Source: Verrucomicrobiota bacterium (lineage in GTDB: Bacteria > Verrucomicrobiota > Verrucomicrobiia > Chthoniobacterales > UBA10450). From it: DNA of 15,655 nt. Position numbers and translations under genes: made by a program. A model generated the notes under the pieces. The model saw nothing but the letters and a program-made list of their open reading frames with translations. It was not told where the DNA came from and made no database searches. How positions within the stretch are numbered: the stretch's first letter is position 1; every line of letters begins with the position of its first letter. Positions 1 through 7,120 of this stretch are shown here, piece after piece. The stretch is from assembly GCA_003217965.1 (NCBI GenBank), contig QHNB01000148.1, forward strand, positions 1-15,655, written 5' to 3'.

Positions 1-13
1 AACTGTCAACGCG

Positions 14-778
14 TCATTCTTTTGGCAAATACGCCGCCAAATCCTTCTTCGGTCCGCGTATTGTTGCCATGAAAAGAATTCCTTGGCGGGCTCGCACCGC
101 GCCTGTCCATCCTTCTTGCTCCAAAAATCGCCAGCCCTGAAATTCTTCCGGTTGTCCGGTTTTCGAGCTGCGACGAGCTGGAAACAAAAAAAGCTGCATC
201 CGTTTTTCTGAGACGCCGATCTGCGCCACTCGCCCTGCCTCATCATCATTGAACACGCGCACCCCGATTGCCCGCAGTTGCGAAAATTCCGGAGGTACGT
301 CGTAATGTTCGAGCCTGTATTTCATGACGAATAAATCGCTCAGCGTGCCTGCCTCCGCTTTGACTGGGTCGAATTGCGACACACGTGTCGTGCTCGCAAC
401 ACTCAAAAGTTTCTTGGCGATAGGGGCGCCCGGAAAGGTATGCATCTGCTCATCAAATTTGATCCAGACCACCACCGCGATCACAGCCAGGGCGATACCG
501 ATGGCTAGGATTGCGGGATGACCAGCCGTAGATCTCCAGCTCCGTTTCGCGCCCTCGACGAGTTTTTCATTTGCGAACCACTCCGCAATTTCCGCCGGGA
601 CTGGAGTCGACTTCACCAGCTTCGCCATAGCCTGATCGAAGGCTCGCTGCCGTGAAAAATCTTTCTTGCGTTTTTTGGCGCGCGCGATTGCCGCTCGCAT
701 TCGTCGGTCACACGCGGCGCCATCGTCGATTGGAGCGCAATCCGCCAGGGCGCGCAACCCGCGGGGTAGCCGTTTCAT
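14..778 (-). CDS. Single-pass membrane protein, putative anti-sigma factor partner of the ECF sigma factor
   Basis: This 254-residue protein has a basic, Arg/Lys-rich cytoplasmic N-terminal part (about 1-85), one clear membrane segment (about 88-106, from HPAILAIG to VVVWI) and a C-terminal part of about 145 residues expected outside the membrane. Its start codon overlaps the stop of the upstream ECF sigma gene by four bases (ATGA), so the two are translationally coupled. Sigma gene followed by a one-TM protein is the usual layout of an ECF sigma/anti-sigma pair, and that is the only basis for the functional call. I see no zinc-binding HxxxCxxC anti-sigma motif, and I do not recognise a named family in the C-terminal part. 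It could instead be an unrelated membrane protein of the same regulon. The gene is complete and ends 13 bases from the window edge. Confidence 0.6.
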   Translation of the reverse strand: MKRLPRGLRALADCAPIDDGAACDRRMRAAIARAKKRKKDFSRQRAFDQAMAKLVKSTPVPAEIAEWFANEKLVEGAKRSWRSTAGHPAILAIGIALAVIAVVVWIKFDEQMHTFPGAPIAKKLLSVASTTRVSQFDPVKAEAGTLSDLFVMKYRLEHYDVPPEFSQLRAIGVRVFNDDEAGRVAQIGVSEKRMQLFLFPARRSSKTGQPEEFQGWRFLEQEGWTGAVRARQGILFMATIRGPKKDLAAYLPKE

Positions 779-1248
779 TGCACCGGCGCAGGCACGGCCG
801 CATTGAGCCAGGCTTGAAACTCCCGGCGGCCAAACGCAATCGCGTGTGCCAATTCCCCCAGTTTCAGCTCCAGCATCGACATAATTTCCCGATAACTGAA
901 TTCATCAAGATAGAACAGGGCGAGAGCGCTCCGTTGTGGATCGGGCGCGGCCGAAATCCAGATCGCCAGTTGCTCAAGATCAAGTTGAGCGATCTGCTCC
1001 GGCGCGTGTTCGGAGACGTCGGCGAGATTACTTTCGAGGACTTCCGGCTGCACACCTTTCGCCGTGACGTCCAAACAGCGCCATCGCGCCTGACGAAAAA
1101 ACCAGTACCGATCCGGCGGCGGATCCTGGTTGGCAGAATGGAATGCCGCTTCTCGCAATGTGTCTTGAAAGACTTCCTGGGCTTTGGCGGCGTCACCCGT
1201 CATCAAAAAACAAAATCGATAGAGTTGCGGGAGAGTTCGGGCCGGCAC
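775..1248 (-). CDS. RNA polymerase sigma factor, ECF (sigma-70 family)
   Basis: This 157-residue protein has the two-domain plan of extracytoplasmic-function sigma factors. A region-2-like helix lies at about 5-35 (LPQLYRFCFLMTGDAAKAQE), followed by a region 2.3/2.4-like stretch at 48-62 (YWFFRQARWRCLD). A region-4 helix-turn-helix lies at about 100-148 (PQRSALALFYLDEFSYREI, then LGELAHAIAFGRREF). The start is GTG. No ATG, GTG or TTG lies between it and the upstream in-frame stop, so it is the only candidate start. The protein is short for the class and region 2 is divergent, so promoter recognition is likely unusual. It is the fifth gene of a minus-strand run, 58 nt after dapL, and overlaps the membrane protein gene downstream. 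That pairing suggests membrane-gated release of the sigma factor, but the signal cannot be read from the sequence. Confidence 0.8.
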   Translation of the reverse strand: MPARTLPQLYRFCFLMTGDAAKAQEVFQDTLREAAFHSANQDPPPDRYWFFRQARWRCLDVTAKGVQPEVLESNLADVSEHAPEQIAQLDLEQLAIWISAAPDPQRSALALFYLDEFSYREIMSMLELKLGELAHAIAFGRREFQAWLNAAVPAPVQ

Positions 1249-1306
1249 TACTAGAACTCGAAAGCAGGGATTTTAAATAGTGCAAGCGCTGGCCAAGTGA
1301 TTCGGA

Positions 1307-2434
1307 TCAGGCGGCCATGCGTAAACGCTGCCCAACTTCCTCTGCGTTTTCACGACTGTTAAAAGCGGAGACACGAAAAAAACAAATATAAGGGGCGTTG
1401 GTGCCGCCATGGACCGTGAATCCAGCGCTCGTCGCCGCGTCGCGCAAAATACGGGCGTTGCCCATATAATGATCGATCAATGCCTGCACCTGTCGCCGGC
1501 CGGCTTCACTGTAGAGCGCCTCCGCCCCGCGTTGAACCGGATAACTTACGCCGTTGGATTTTGTGCTCCAGCGCCGATGCCACAAGGGATGAAGAGGTAG
1601 ACTCTTGTCGCCACCAGTTTTTGCGCGGACTGAGCGCGGCATCACCGTAAAACCGCACCGTACTCCGGTGAATCCGCCAGTTTTGGAGAAGCTGCGAAAC
1701 TCGATCGCGTATTCGGCCGCGCCCGGAATCTCGTAAATCGAGTGAGGAAAAGCAGGATCGCCGATGTAGGCCTCGTAGGCGGCGTCGAATAGAATCAAAG
1801 CATTGTGTTCGCGCGCATAATCGATCCAACGCGACAATCGCTCGGACGATGCCACGGCGCCGGTTGGATTGTTGGGGAAACAGAGGTAGACCACATCGAC
1901 GTGCTCCTTCGGCGGATCGGCCACGAAATTATTTTCGATGGTGCACGGCAAATAGGTGATTCCTTCGTAGCTACCGTCGTTCCGCACCTGTCCGGTATGA
2001 CCAGCCATGACATTGGTATCGACGTAAACTGGATAAACCGGATCGGTGATCGCGATTTTGTTCTGATGTCCAAGAATATCCAGGATGTTACCGCAATCGC
2101 ATTTCGATCCGTCCGACACGAAAATCTCATCCTCACTGATCTCGATGCCACGGTCGCGATAGTCCGACTGGGCGATTTTGCTTCGCAAGAACTCGTAGCC
2201 CTGTTCCGGGCCGTAGCCGCGAAAGGTTTCGCGGGCACCAAGCTCTCCCACCGCCTGCTTCATCGCGGAGACGGCAGCTTGCGGCAGCGGCTCCGTCACG
2301 TCGCCAATTCCGCACCGAATTAAACGCTTCGCCGCTTCAGGGTTGTTTTCGCAAAATGCCCGTACCCGGCGCGCGATTTCCGGGAATAGATACCCGGCCT
2401 GGAGCTTGAGATAATTCTCGTTGAGGTACGCCAT
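1307..2434 (-). CDS. dapL: LL-diaminopimelate aminotransferase with an internal C-terminal deletion
   Basis: DapL is a PLP-dependent class I/II aminotransferase that makes LL-diaminopimelate from tetrahydrodipicolinate and glutamate, for lysine and peptidoglycan synthesis. Family landmarks are clear: NENYLKLQAGYLFPEIARRV at the N-terminus, GIGDVTEPLP (42-51), FRGYGPEQGY (71-80), VSDGSKCD (106-113), CFPNNPTGAV (185-194), FDAAYEAYI (216-224), and the PLP lysine K251 in SFSKTGGFTG. The protein is 375 residues, against about 410 for the family. The shortfall is in one place: NAPYI (346-350) runs through Cys351 straight into FFRVSAFNSREN. Relatives have a segment of about 35 residues there, with WxKTP, SSWxFFxxLL and VVGTPGSGFG. 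The reading frame is kept and the substrate-binding Arg354 is retained. Activity is therefore uncertain. The gene follows the SOD gene by 76 nt, with a GGAG-type hairpin just before its start codon. Confidence 0.93.
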   Translation of the reverse strand: MAYLNENYLKLQAGYLFPEIARRVRAFCENNPEAAKRLIRCGIGDVTEPLPQAAVSAMKQAVGELGARETFRGYGPEQGYEFLRSKIAQSDYRDRGIEISEDEIFVSDGSKCDCGNILDILGHQNKIAITDPVYPVYVDTNVMAGHTGQVRNDGSYEGITYLPCTIENNFVADPPKEHVDVVYLCFPNNPTGAVASSERLSRWIDYAREHNALILFDAAYEAYIGDPAFPHSIYEIPGAAEYAIEFRSFSKTGGFTGVRCGFTVMPRSVRAKTGGDKSLPLHPLWHRRWSTKSNGVSYPVQRGAEALYSEAGRRQVQALIDHYMGNARILRDAATSAGFTVHGGTNAPYICFFRVSAFNSRENAEEVGQRLRMAA

Positions 2435-2439
2435 TAATC

Positions 2440-2463
2440 GGAGGGACGCGCTCCGTCGCGTCC
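2440..2463 (+). repeat. REP-like hairpin with GGAG head, just upstream of dapL
   Basis: GGAG at 2440-2443 is followed by a perfect 7-bp stem GGACGCG (2444-2450) / CGCGTCC (2457-2463) with loop CTCCGT. The loop is close to the CTCTGT loop of the 14.3-14.7 kb array. A short GGGC/GCCC stem (2474-2485) and an opposing CTAC (2489-2492) follow, so this may be a degenerate two-hairpin REPIN. On the minus strand the hairpin would lie in the sod-dapL intercistronic RNA, ending about 9 nt before the dapL ATG, where it could affect mRNA stability or initiation. Confidence 0.65.
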
Positions 2464-2510
2464 ACAGTTGAGTGGGCTCGGGCCCCTGCTACAGTCGATT
2501 TTAGATTCGG

Positions 2511-3116
2511 TTATTTCCCGGAGCGCCGCGCAACTTCATCCCAGTTCACCACGTTCCACCACGCTTTGATGTAATCGGGACGCCGGTTTTGATACTTGAG
2601 GTAATAAGCGTGTTCCCACACGTCCACACCCAAGAGTGGCGTGTTGCCATCCATTAACGGTGAATCCTGATTGGGAGTGGATGTAATCTCCAGCTTGCCG
2701 TTTTTGTTTCTGATCAACCAGGCCCAGCCGCTGCCGAATCGACCGGCGCCAGCCGCCGCCAGTTTTTCCTTAAACGCGTCGAAGCTTCCGAATGTTGAAT
2801 TAATTTCGTCCGCAAGTTTGCCTTTGGGCGCACCGCCTTTACCGGGGCCCATGATTTGCCAGAAGAACGAGTGATTGGCGTGTCCACCTCCATTGTTGCG
2901 CACCACTGTGCGAATGTTTTCCGGCACGTCATTCAGGTTTCGGATCAAATCCTCAACCGATTTTTTCTCGAGATTGGCGTGATCTTTGAGCGCGTTATTT
3001 ACATTCGTGATGTAGGTCTGGTGATGTTTGGTGTAATGAATTTCCATCGTCCGCGCGTCGATGTGCGGCTCGAGCGCGTCGTATGCGTAGGGCAGTTTCG
3101 GTAATTCGTAGGCCAT
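2511..3116 (-). CDS. sodA: Superoxide dismutase, Mn-type (Fe/Mn family)
   Basis: This 201-residue cytoplasmic enzyme converts superoxide to oxygen and hydrogen peroxide. The fold-typical N-terminus (ELPKLPYAYDALEPHID) and all four metal ligands are visible: His27, His82 (in GGHANHSFFW), Asp165 and His169 (in GVDVWEHAYYLKYQNRRPDY). Two positions that separate Mn from Fe enzymes both look manganese-type: Gly in the GGGHANHS stretch, where Fe enzymes have Gln, and Gln150 in TPNQDSPL, corresponding to the Gln of Mn enzymes. A cambialistic enzyme is not excluded. No signal peptide is present. The length is normal and the gene appears intact. It sits 48 nt after shc and 76 nt before dapL on the same strand, so co-transcription with the hopanoid genes is likely. 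No strong Shine-Dalgarno is seen at the ATG. Confidence 0.95.
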   Translation of the reverse strand: MAYELPKLPYAYDALEPHIDARTMEIHYTKHHQTYITNVNNALKDHANLEKKSVEDLIRNLNDVPENIRTVVRNNGGGHANHSFFWQIMGPGKGGAPKGKLADEINSTFGSFDAFKEKLAAAGAGRFGSGWAWLIRNKNGKLEITSTPNQDSPLMDGNTPLLGVDVWEHAYYLKYQNRRPDYIKAWWNVVNWDEVARRSGK

Positions 3117-3164
3117 AATCGATCACGTTAGGCCATGGAGGAATGGGGTCAATCGCGTGGCGAT

Positions 3165-5168
3165 TTAACTGCCGCTGCAACGAAAGAAGCTCGGCCGATG
3201 TCCCAACCCGTTGCGATAATTGACGTAAGTAGCGAGGGCGAGCAGAGGAAAATTCTGACAGTACATGCCGTAGCGGAGGTAAAATACTTTCGGGAAGCCG
3301 GTGCCGGTGATTTGCGGCTCGTTCCAGGAGCCGTCCTCCTGCTGGGTTGAGAGCAGGTAACGCAGCCCACGCTGCACGCTGGATCGATTGAGATCACCGC
3401 ACGCACAAATACCCATAATCGCCCACGAAGTTTGTGAAGCGGTGCTCTCGCCCTGGCCCTTGAGGGACGGGTTTTCGTAGGAACCGCACGTTTCACCCCA
3501 GCCGCCGTCATCATTTTGGCAGCTTTCCAACCAGTCACGTCCGCGCAAAATCCAATCCTGGGTCATCTTCTGCCCGATTGCGCGTAAACCACGCAAAACC
3601 TGCCAGGTTCCATAGATATAGTTCACGCCCCACCGTCCGTACCAGGAACCGTCGTCCTCTTGCGTTTTGATGAGGTAACGAATGGCTTCGCGCACGCTCA
3701 AGTCTTTGCGATCAAAATCAATGTAGCCAAACAGCTCGAGCGTCCGTGCGGTCAAATCGCTGCACGTAGGATCGAGGATCGCGTTGTGATCGGCAAATGG
3801 CATGTTCTCCAGCCAGCCGTCGATGACGTCCTTGTCGAACGCGGCCCAGCCGCCATCGCGGCACTGAAAGCTGAGTTGCCAAGCAAGCGCGCGGCTGAAT
3901 AGATCCTCGTAGCTTTTGGGATCGCTTGGCCGCACCAGGCGAAGTGCCATCAGCACCATCGCCGTGTCATCCGTATCCGGGTAATAAACGTTATTGTATT
4001 CAAAGGCCCATCCGCTCGCCTCCGGATGCGCGTTGTTCATCGTCCACTCGCCCCGGATGCGTACTTCCTTGCGCGCCAGCCAATCGGCCGCTTTCTGCAA
4101 AGCTTCGTCTTCGGGAGGGATACCGCTCTCGGCCAATGCGATGATGTTAATCGCCGTGTCCCACACGGGAGCGAGGCACGGCTGGATCCGAAAATCGTCC
4201 GGATCATCTACAAACAGACCTTCGAAATCCCTCTTTGCCTTGGCCAGCATTGGGTGATCCCTGGTGTACCCGAGCGCATGCAAGGCGATAAGCGCGTTCA
4301 GCATTGCCGGAAAAACCGTGGCCAGCCCATCGCTGCCCTCTCCGATCCGCTCGATTATCCAGCGCTCCCCTTCTTCCAGCGCACGTTTGCGAAATGGTTT
4401 CCAGGAGATGCGATGAAGCATCTTCAGCGTATCGTCCGCGCGTAGGAATAAATTGCGCCAGGTGAGAGAACGTTCGTCGCGCAGGAGTCGAAAATCCTTG
4501 TGTTCAGTCCCGAGCGGATAAAGCTCATGCAGTTGCTTTTCTCCGGGCAACTCGCGCGTTGGTTTGAAGTGATTAATGATGGACAGCGGAACCAGCATGG
4601 CTCGGCTCCACGAGGACATTTTGTAAATGTGAAACGGCGCCCAGGTCGGCAGCAGGATCATTTCCACCGGGATCGTGGGCAGATATTTCCATGGAAATTG
4701 CCCGAGCAGCGCAAGATAGAGCTTGCTGAAGGTGTTCATGCGCGGAATACCACCCAGGCGCAATATGTTAGCGCGGGCCTCGAGCATGAAGGGTAGATCG
4801 GCCGAATAACCGGCGAGCTTGAGGGCAAAGTAGGCTTTTACCGAAGCATTGATTTCGCTCGGCCCGCCGAAATAAATGTTCCAGCCGCCGTCGGGAAGCT
4901 GGCGCTTGAGAATGTGCTCCGTGCAACGTTCCTGCAACTCGGGATCGATCTCGCCGAGCCAGTGCATGTAGAGCACGTAATCCGAGCAAAGCGTGCTATC
5001 GACAAATAGCTCACCACACCAGTGCCCATCCGGTTTCTGCTGCCGCAGCAAGTTCTTTTGCGCGCGCGAAATGGCCGCGTTGATATCGGCATCAGTCGCC
5101 TGATAAACCGTCTCCACCCGTGGGCGGGCACTCGGCAGTGAAATCACGTTCGACGAACGCGTCGGCAT
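3165..5168 (-). CDS. shc: Squalene-hopene cyclase
   Basis: This 667-residue class II triterpene cyclase folds squalene into hopene/hopanol at the membrane. The catalytic DxDD motif is DTDD at 398-401 in GWAFEYNNVYYPDTDD. Several QW repeats are present: QLPDGGW (90-96), QCRDGGW (435-441), QEDDGSWYGRWG (503-514), QNDDGGWGE (551-559) and QQEDGSW (609-615). The C-terminus carries TGTGFPKVFYLRY, as in bacterial SHCs. Length is within the family range and no domain is missing. The ATG lies only 6 nt after the hpnH stop, so its ribosome-binding region is inside the end of hpnH and the two genes are surely co-transcribed. Together with HpnH this makes the first two committed steps of C35 hopanoid synthesis. 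No squalene synthase genes (hpnC/D/E) or HpnG are in the window. Confidence 0.97.
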   Translation of the reverse strand: MPTRSSNVISLPSARPRVETVYQATDADINAAISRAQKNLLRQQKPDGHWCGELFVDSTLCSDYVLYMHWLGEIDPELQERCTEHILKRQLPDGGWNIYFGGPSEINASVKAYFALKLAGYSADLPFMLEARANILRLGGIPRMNTFSKLYLALLGQFPWKYLPTIPVEMILLPTWAPFHIYKMSSWSRAMLVPLSIINHFKPTRELPGEKQLHELYPLGTEHKDFRLLRDERSLTWRNLFLRADDTLKMLHRISWKPFRKRALEEGERWIIERIGEGSDGLATVFPAMLNALIALHALGYTRDHPMLAKAKRDFEGLFVDDPDDFRIQPCLAPVWDTAINIIALAESGIPPEDEALQKAADWLARKEVRIRGEWTMNNAHPEASGWAFEYNNVYYPDTDDTAMVLMALRLVRPSDPKSYEDLFSRALAWQLSFQCRDGGWAAFDKDVIDGWLENMPFADHNAILDPTCSDLTARTLELFGYIDFDRKDLSVREAIRYLIKTQEDDGSWYGRWGVNYIYGTWQVLRGLRAIGQKMTQDWILRGRDWLESCQNDDGGWGETCGSYENPSLKGQGESTASQTSWAIMGICACGDLNRSSVQRGLRYLLSTQQEDGSWNEPQITGTGFPKVFYLRYGMYCQNFPLLALATYVNYRNGLGHRPSFFRCSGS

Positions 5169-5174
5169 GATCAG

Positions 5175-6494
5175 CTACGATGCTTTGGCTTCGAGATCAG
5201 CCCGGCGTTTGCCGGTGAGATGACCGTTACCGGAGGTTACCCCATTATAAACCGCAATTTCACTCCCTCTGCCAGAGCGTTTCGGTCTTGGACCAAAATT
5301 GAATTTTAGCGTTTTCCAAGTATCGCCTGGTTGAGCTTGGAGGCCGAGGCTGGCTGTTGGCTCATAACCGCAGTGCGTCATGCAATTCTCGCACCGCGGG
5401 TCGCGCGCGACCCCATTGACCACGCCATATTTTTCCCACGGCACCGAGGCGAGCATTTCGCCGTAAGTTTTGTAATGGCCAGCCGTGCCGATGGTGTCGG
5501 TCATGAAATAACAGGGCGCTTTCCACCCCATTAAATTCCGCGTTGGGATCGCCCAGGCTGAACAGCTCAGATCGCGATGACCGGCAAGAAATTCGAAATA
5601 AATCGGAGTACCAAAAAATGTGTAGCGCCGCATCCAATCCTCCATCTTGGCAAACTTCTCGACCGTTGCTTTGCGGGTAAGAAAGAAATTTTCCGGCTGT
5701 AAATTCAGCCTCTTTACCATGTCCTTTTTGGCAGCGTCATAGTCGTAGCCCGGAGTGATGGTATGACCGTCCACGCCGAGGTCGCTCAGAAAATCGAGCA
5801 TCTGCTCGACCTCATCCATATCGGTCTCCTTGTAAACGGTGGTATTGGTCGCCACCTGATAGCCGAGAAGCTTAGCCATCTTGATTGCGAGAATGCATTC
5901 CTTGAACACGCCTTCACGTTCAACAATCAGATCGTGAGTTCGTTCCAGGCCATCGAGATGAACGTTCCAGTACATCCAGCGGCTCGGCCCGATGGTAATG
6001 GCCGGTATTTTCGAATTCGGGTCACGAACCTTCTCGGAATCTTTTTGGCTGACCAGTCCGTCCGCGACCAATTGTTCGAGCTTCCGCTCCAATTCTCGCC
6101 GCTTTCCGGGTTCCGGTTTCCGCAATTCGCTTGTGATCCATTCGCGCATTTTTTTGCGCATGAACATGGCGTTGGTGCAGATATAAACGATCCGGTTCTG
6201 CGCGAGTAATCCGTTCACCAGCGCTTCGATATGCGGATAGATAAGCGGCTCGCCCCCGCAAATTGAGACCATCGGAGCGTTGCATTCCTGCGCTGCACCC
6301 AGGCAGTCCTCCAGTTGCATCATGTTCTTGAGCGAGGTTGAATACTCACGAATCCGGCCGCAACCTGTGCAGGTCAGGTTGCAGGTGTGCAGCGGCTCCA
6401 ACTGCAGCACGGTCGCGAACTTTTTGGTGCCACGCAGTTTATGACCGATGATGTACGCAGCGATCTTAGTCGTAAGCGCGAGCGGAAATCTCAT
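5175..6494 (-). CDS. hpnH: Adenosylhopane synthase HpnH, radical SAM, with an extra internal segment
   Basis: HpnH adds the 5'-deoxyadenosyl radical to diploptene, giving adenosylhopane, the precursor of bacteriohopanepolyols. The radical SAM cluster motif CxxxCxxC is Cys38, Cys42 and Cys45 (CNLTCTGCG), followed by the SAM-binding GGEPL (80-84). Cys106 in ICTN matches the conserved cysteine reported to reduce the radical intermediate in this enzyme. WNVHLDGLERTHD (176-188), ITPGYDYD (246-253) and the C-terminal cysteines 328, 368, 371 and 375 (CENCMTHCGYE) are also family features. The protein has 439 residues against roughly 340-390 usually. The excess is mainly a charged insertion of about 50 residues (about 119-170) between the ICTN strand and WNVHLDG, plus a longer Gly/Lys-rich tail. 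It is the first gene of the minus-strand run and has its own promoter. Confidence 0.95.
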   Translation of the reverse strand: MRFPLALTTKIAAYIIGHKLRGTKKFATVLQLEPLHTCNLTCTGCGRIREYSTSLKNMMQLEDCLGAAQECNAPMVSICGGEPLIYPHIEALVNGLLAQNRIVYICTNAMFMRKKMREWITSELRKPEPGKRRELERKLEQLVADGLVSQKDSEKVRDPNSKIPAITIGPSRWMYWNVHLDGLERTHDLIVEREGVFKECILAIKMAKLLGYQVATNTTVYKETDMDEVEQMLDFLSDLGVDGHTITPGYDYDAAKKDMVKRLNLQPENFFLTRKATVEKFAKMEDWMRRYTFFGTPIYFEFLAGHRDLSCSAWAIPTRNLMGWKAPCYFMTDTIGTAGHYKTYGEMLASVPWEKYGVVNGVARDPRCENCMTHCGYEPTASLGLQAQPGDTWKTLKFNFGPRPKRSGRGSEIAVYNGVTSGNGHLTGKRRADLEAKAS

Positions 6495-6496
6495 GA

Positions 6497-6531
6497 ACCC
6501 CCGATACTAACTAGGGCCCCACCCCTGTCAA
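6497..6531 (-). promoter_or_regulatory. Sigma70-like promoter of hpnH-shc, near-leaderless
   Basis: On the minus strand TTGACA (6531-6526, a perfect -35) is followed after 16 nt by TAGTAT (6509-6504, four of six -10 consensus positions). The expected transcription start is near 6497, only about 3 nt before the hpnH ATG (6494-6492), so the message would be nearly leaderless. The site lies in the 138-bp space between hpnH and the divergent lipoprotein gene. The call rests on motif match alone. Confidence 0.55.
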
Positions 6532-6632
6532 CCGAACGAAGCCATATGGCATTTTCCGCTGAATCGGTTAGATTCTTGTGGGGTTCAATACCTTGGACGG
6601 GTCTAATAACTCAAACTAGAAACCTTAATCAC

Positions 6633-7049
6633 ATGAAAGCATTGATGACAATCCTCGGTGCAAGTGCACTCGCCAGCGTGTTATTCGGCTGCGCTGAACA
6701 ACCTCCGCCACCGGTGCAGACAGCCAATTACCCGTATGATCGGTATGCGAGGACCGCCGAGGTGTGGGGCTACCCTAACCCGGTTTACCGGAGTTGGACT
6801 ACGGAACAACTGCAGAAACGCCGCCTGGATCTGTATGGAATGGTCACGCTAACCCAGACCCGCGAAGGAGTCCCAGCGTACATTTATCATGGATCACCGC
6901 TTCCGCAGCAGGATGAGATCAAGGCAATCGAGGTTGAGCTCAACCGGCGCTATCGGGCGGGGGACAAAACCGCAGAGTTACAAGAATTTTGGCCCAGCGT
7001 CCGGCGGCATATTGCCAACAGCGGCCCACGTTTCGACTCAGGTTTTTAA
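6633..7049 (+). CDS. Small lipoprotein of unknown function
   Basis: This 138-residue protein begins MKALMTILGASALASVLFGC, a type II signal peptide with a lipobox (LFGC) and lipidated Cys20. A Pro-rich linker (AEQPPPPVQ) follows. The mature part is Tyr/Arg-rich (NYPYDRYARTAEVWGYPNPVY), then largely helical and charged (SWTTEQLQKRRLDLYGMV; DEIKAIEVELNRRYRAGDK). I do not recognise the family. An upstream in-frame ATG at 6387 is open but would start inside the divergent hpnH coding region and give no signal peptide, so 6633 is preferred. The gene is divergent from hpnH and convergent with the MarC-family gene. No clear Shine-Dalgarno precedes the ATG. Location is probably the periplasmic face of the inner or outer membrane. 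Confidence 0.75.
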   Translation: MKALMTILGASALASVLFGCAEQPPPPVQTANYPYDRYARTAEVWGYPNPVYRSWTTEQLQKRRLDLYGMVTLTQTREGVPAYIYHGSPLPQQDEIKAIEVELNRRYRAGDKTAELQEFWPSVRRHIANSGPRFDSGF

Positions 7050-7120
7050 GGCGGCGCCGATCTTCGAACGATGCGAAACCGACAACAGAGTCGGAGCGCA
7101 AAGCTTTATTTGAGCGGCCG

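Noticed and set aside
652..1254. Plus-strand open frame of 200 codons opposite the ECF sigma gene
   Set aside because: Arg/His-rich composition with no recognisable motif, antisense to two coupled genes that show family features. It is a shadow of GC-rich codons.
1376..1402. Frameshift as explanation of the short DapL
   Set aside because: The terminal motif FFRVSAFNSREN continues in the same frame as the upstream motif NAPYI. Indels in the T7 run cannot account for about 35 missing codons.
1805..2323. Plus-strand open frame of 172 codons inside dapL
   Set aside because: It is antisense to strongly conserved DapL motifs and has no independent support.
3165..5168. Possible truncation of squalene-hopene cyclase, checked because of the dapL and purH deletions
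   Set aside because: The DTDD motif, QW repeats and the C-terminal TGTGFPKVFYLRY block are present in normal order and length.
6387..6632. Upstream start for the lipoprotein gene
   Set aside because: It would begin inside hpnH on the other strand and bury the signal peptide and lipobox, which start exactly at the ATG at 6633.
7079..7103. Hairpin CCGAC-AACAGA-GTCGG as terminator between the lipoprotein and MarC genes
   Set aside because: The stem has only five base pairs and no T-tract follows directly, so it is too weak to call.
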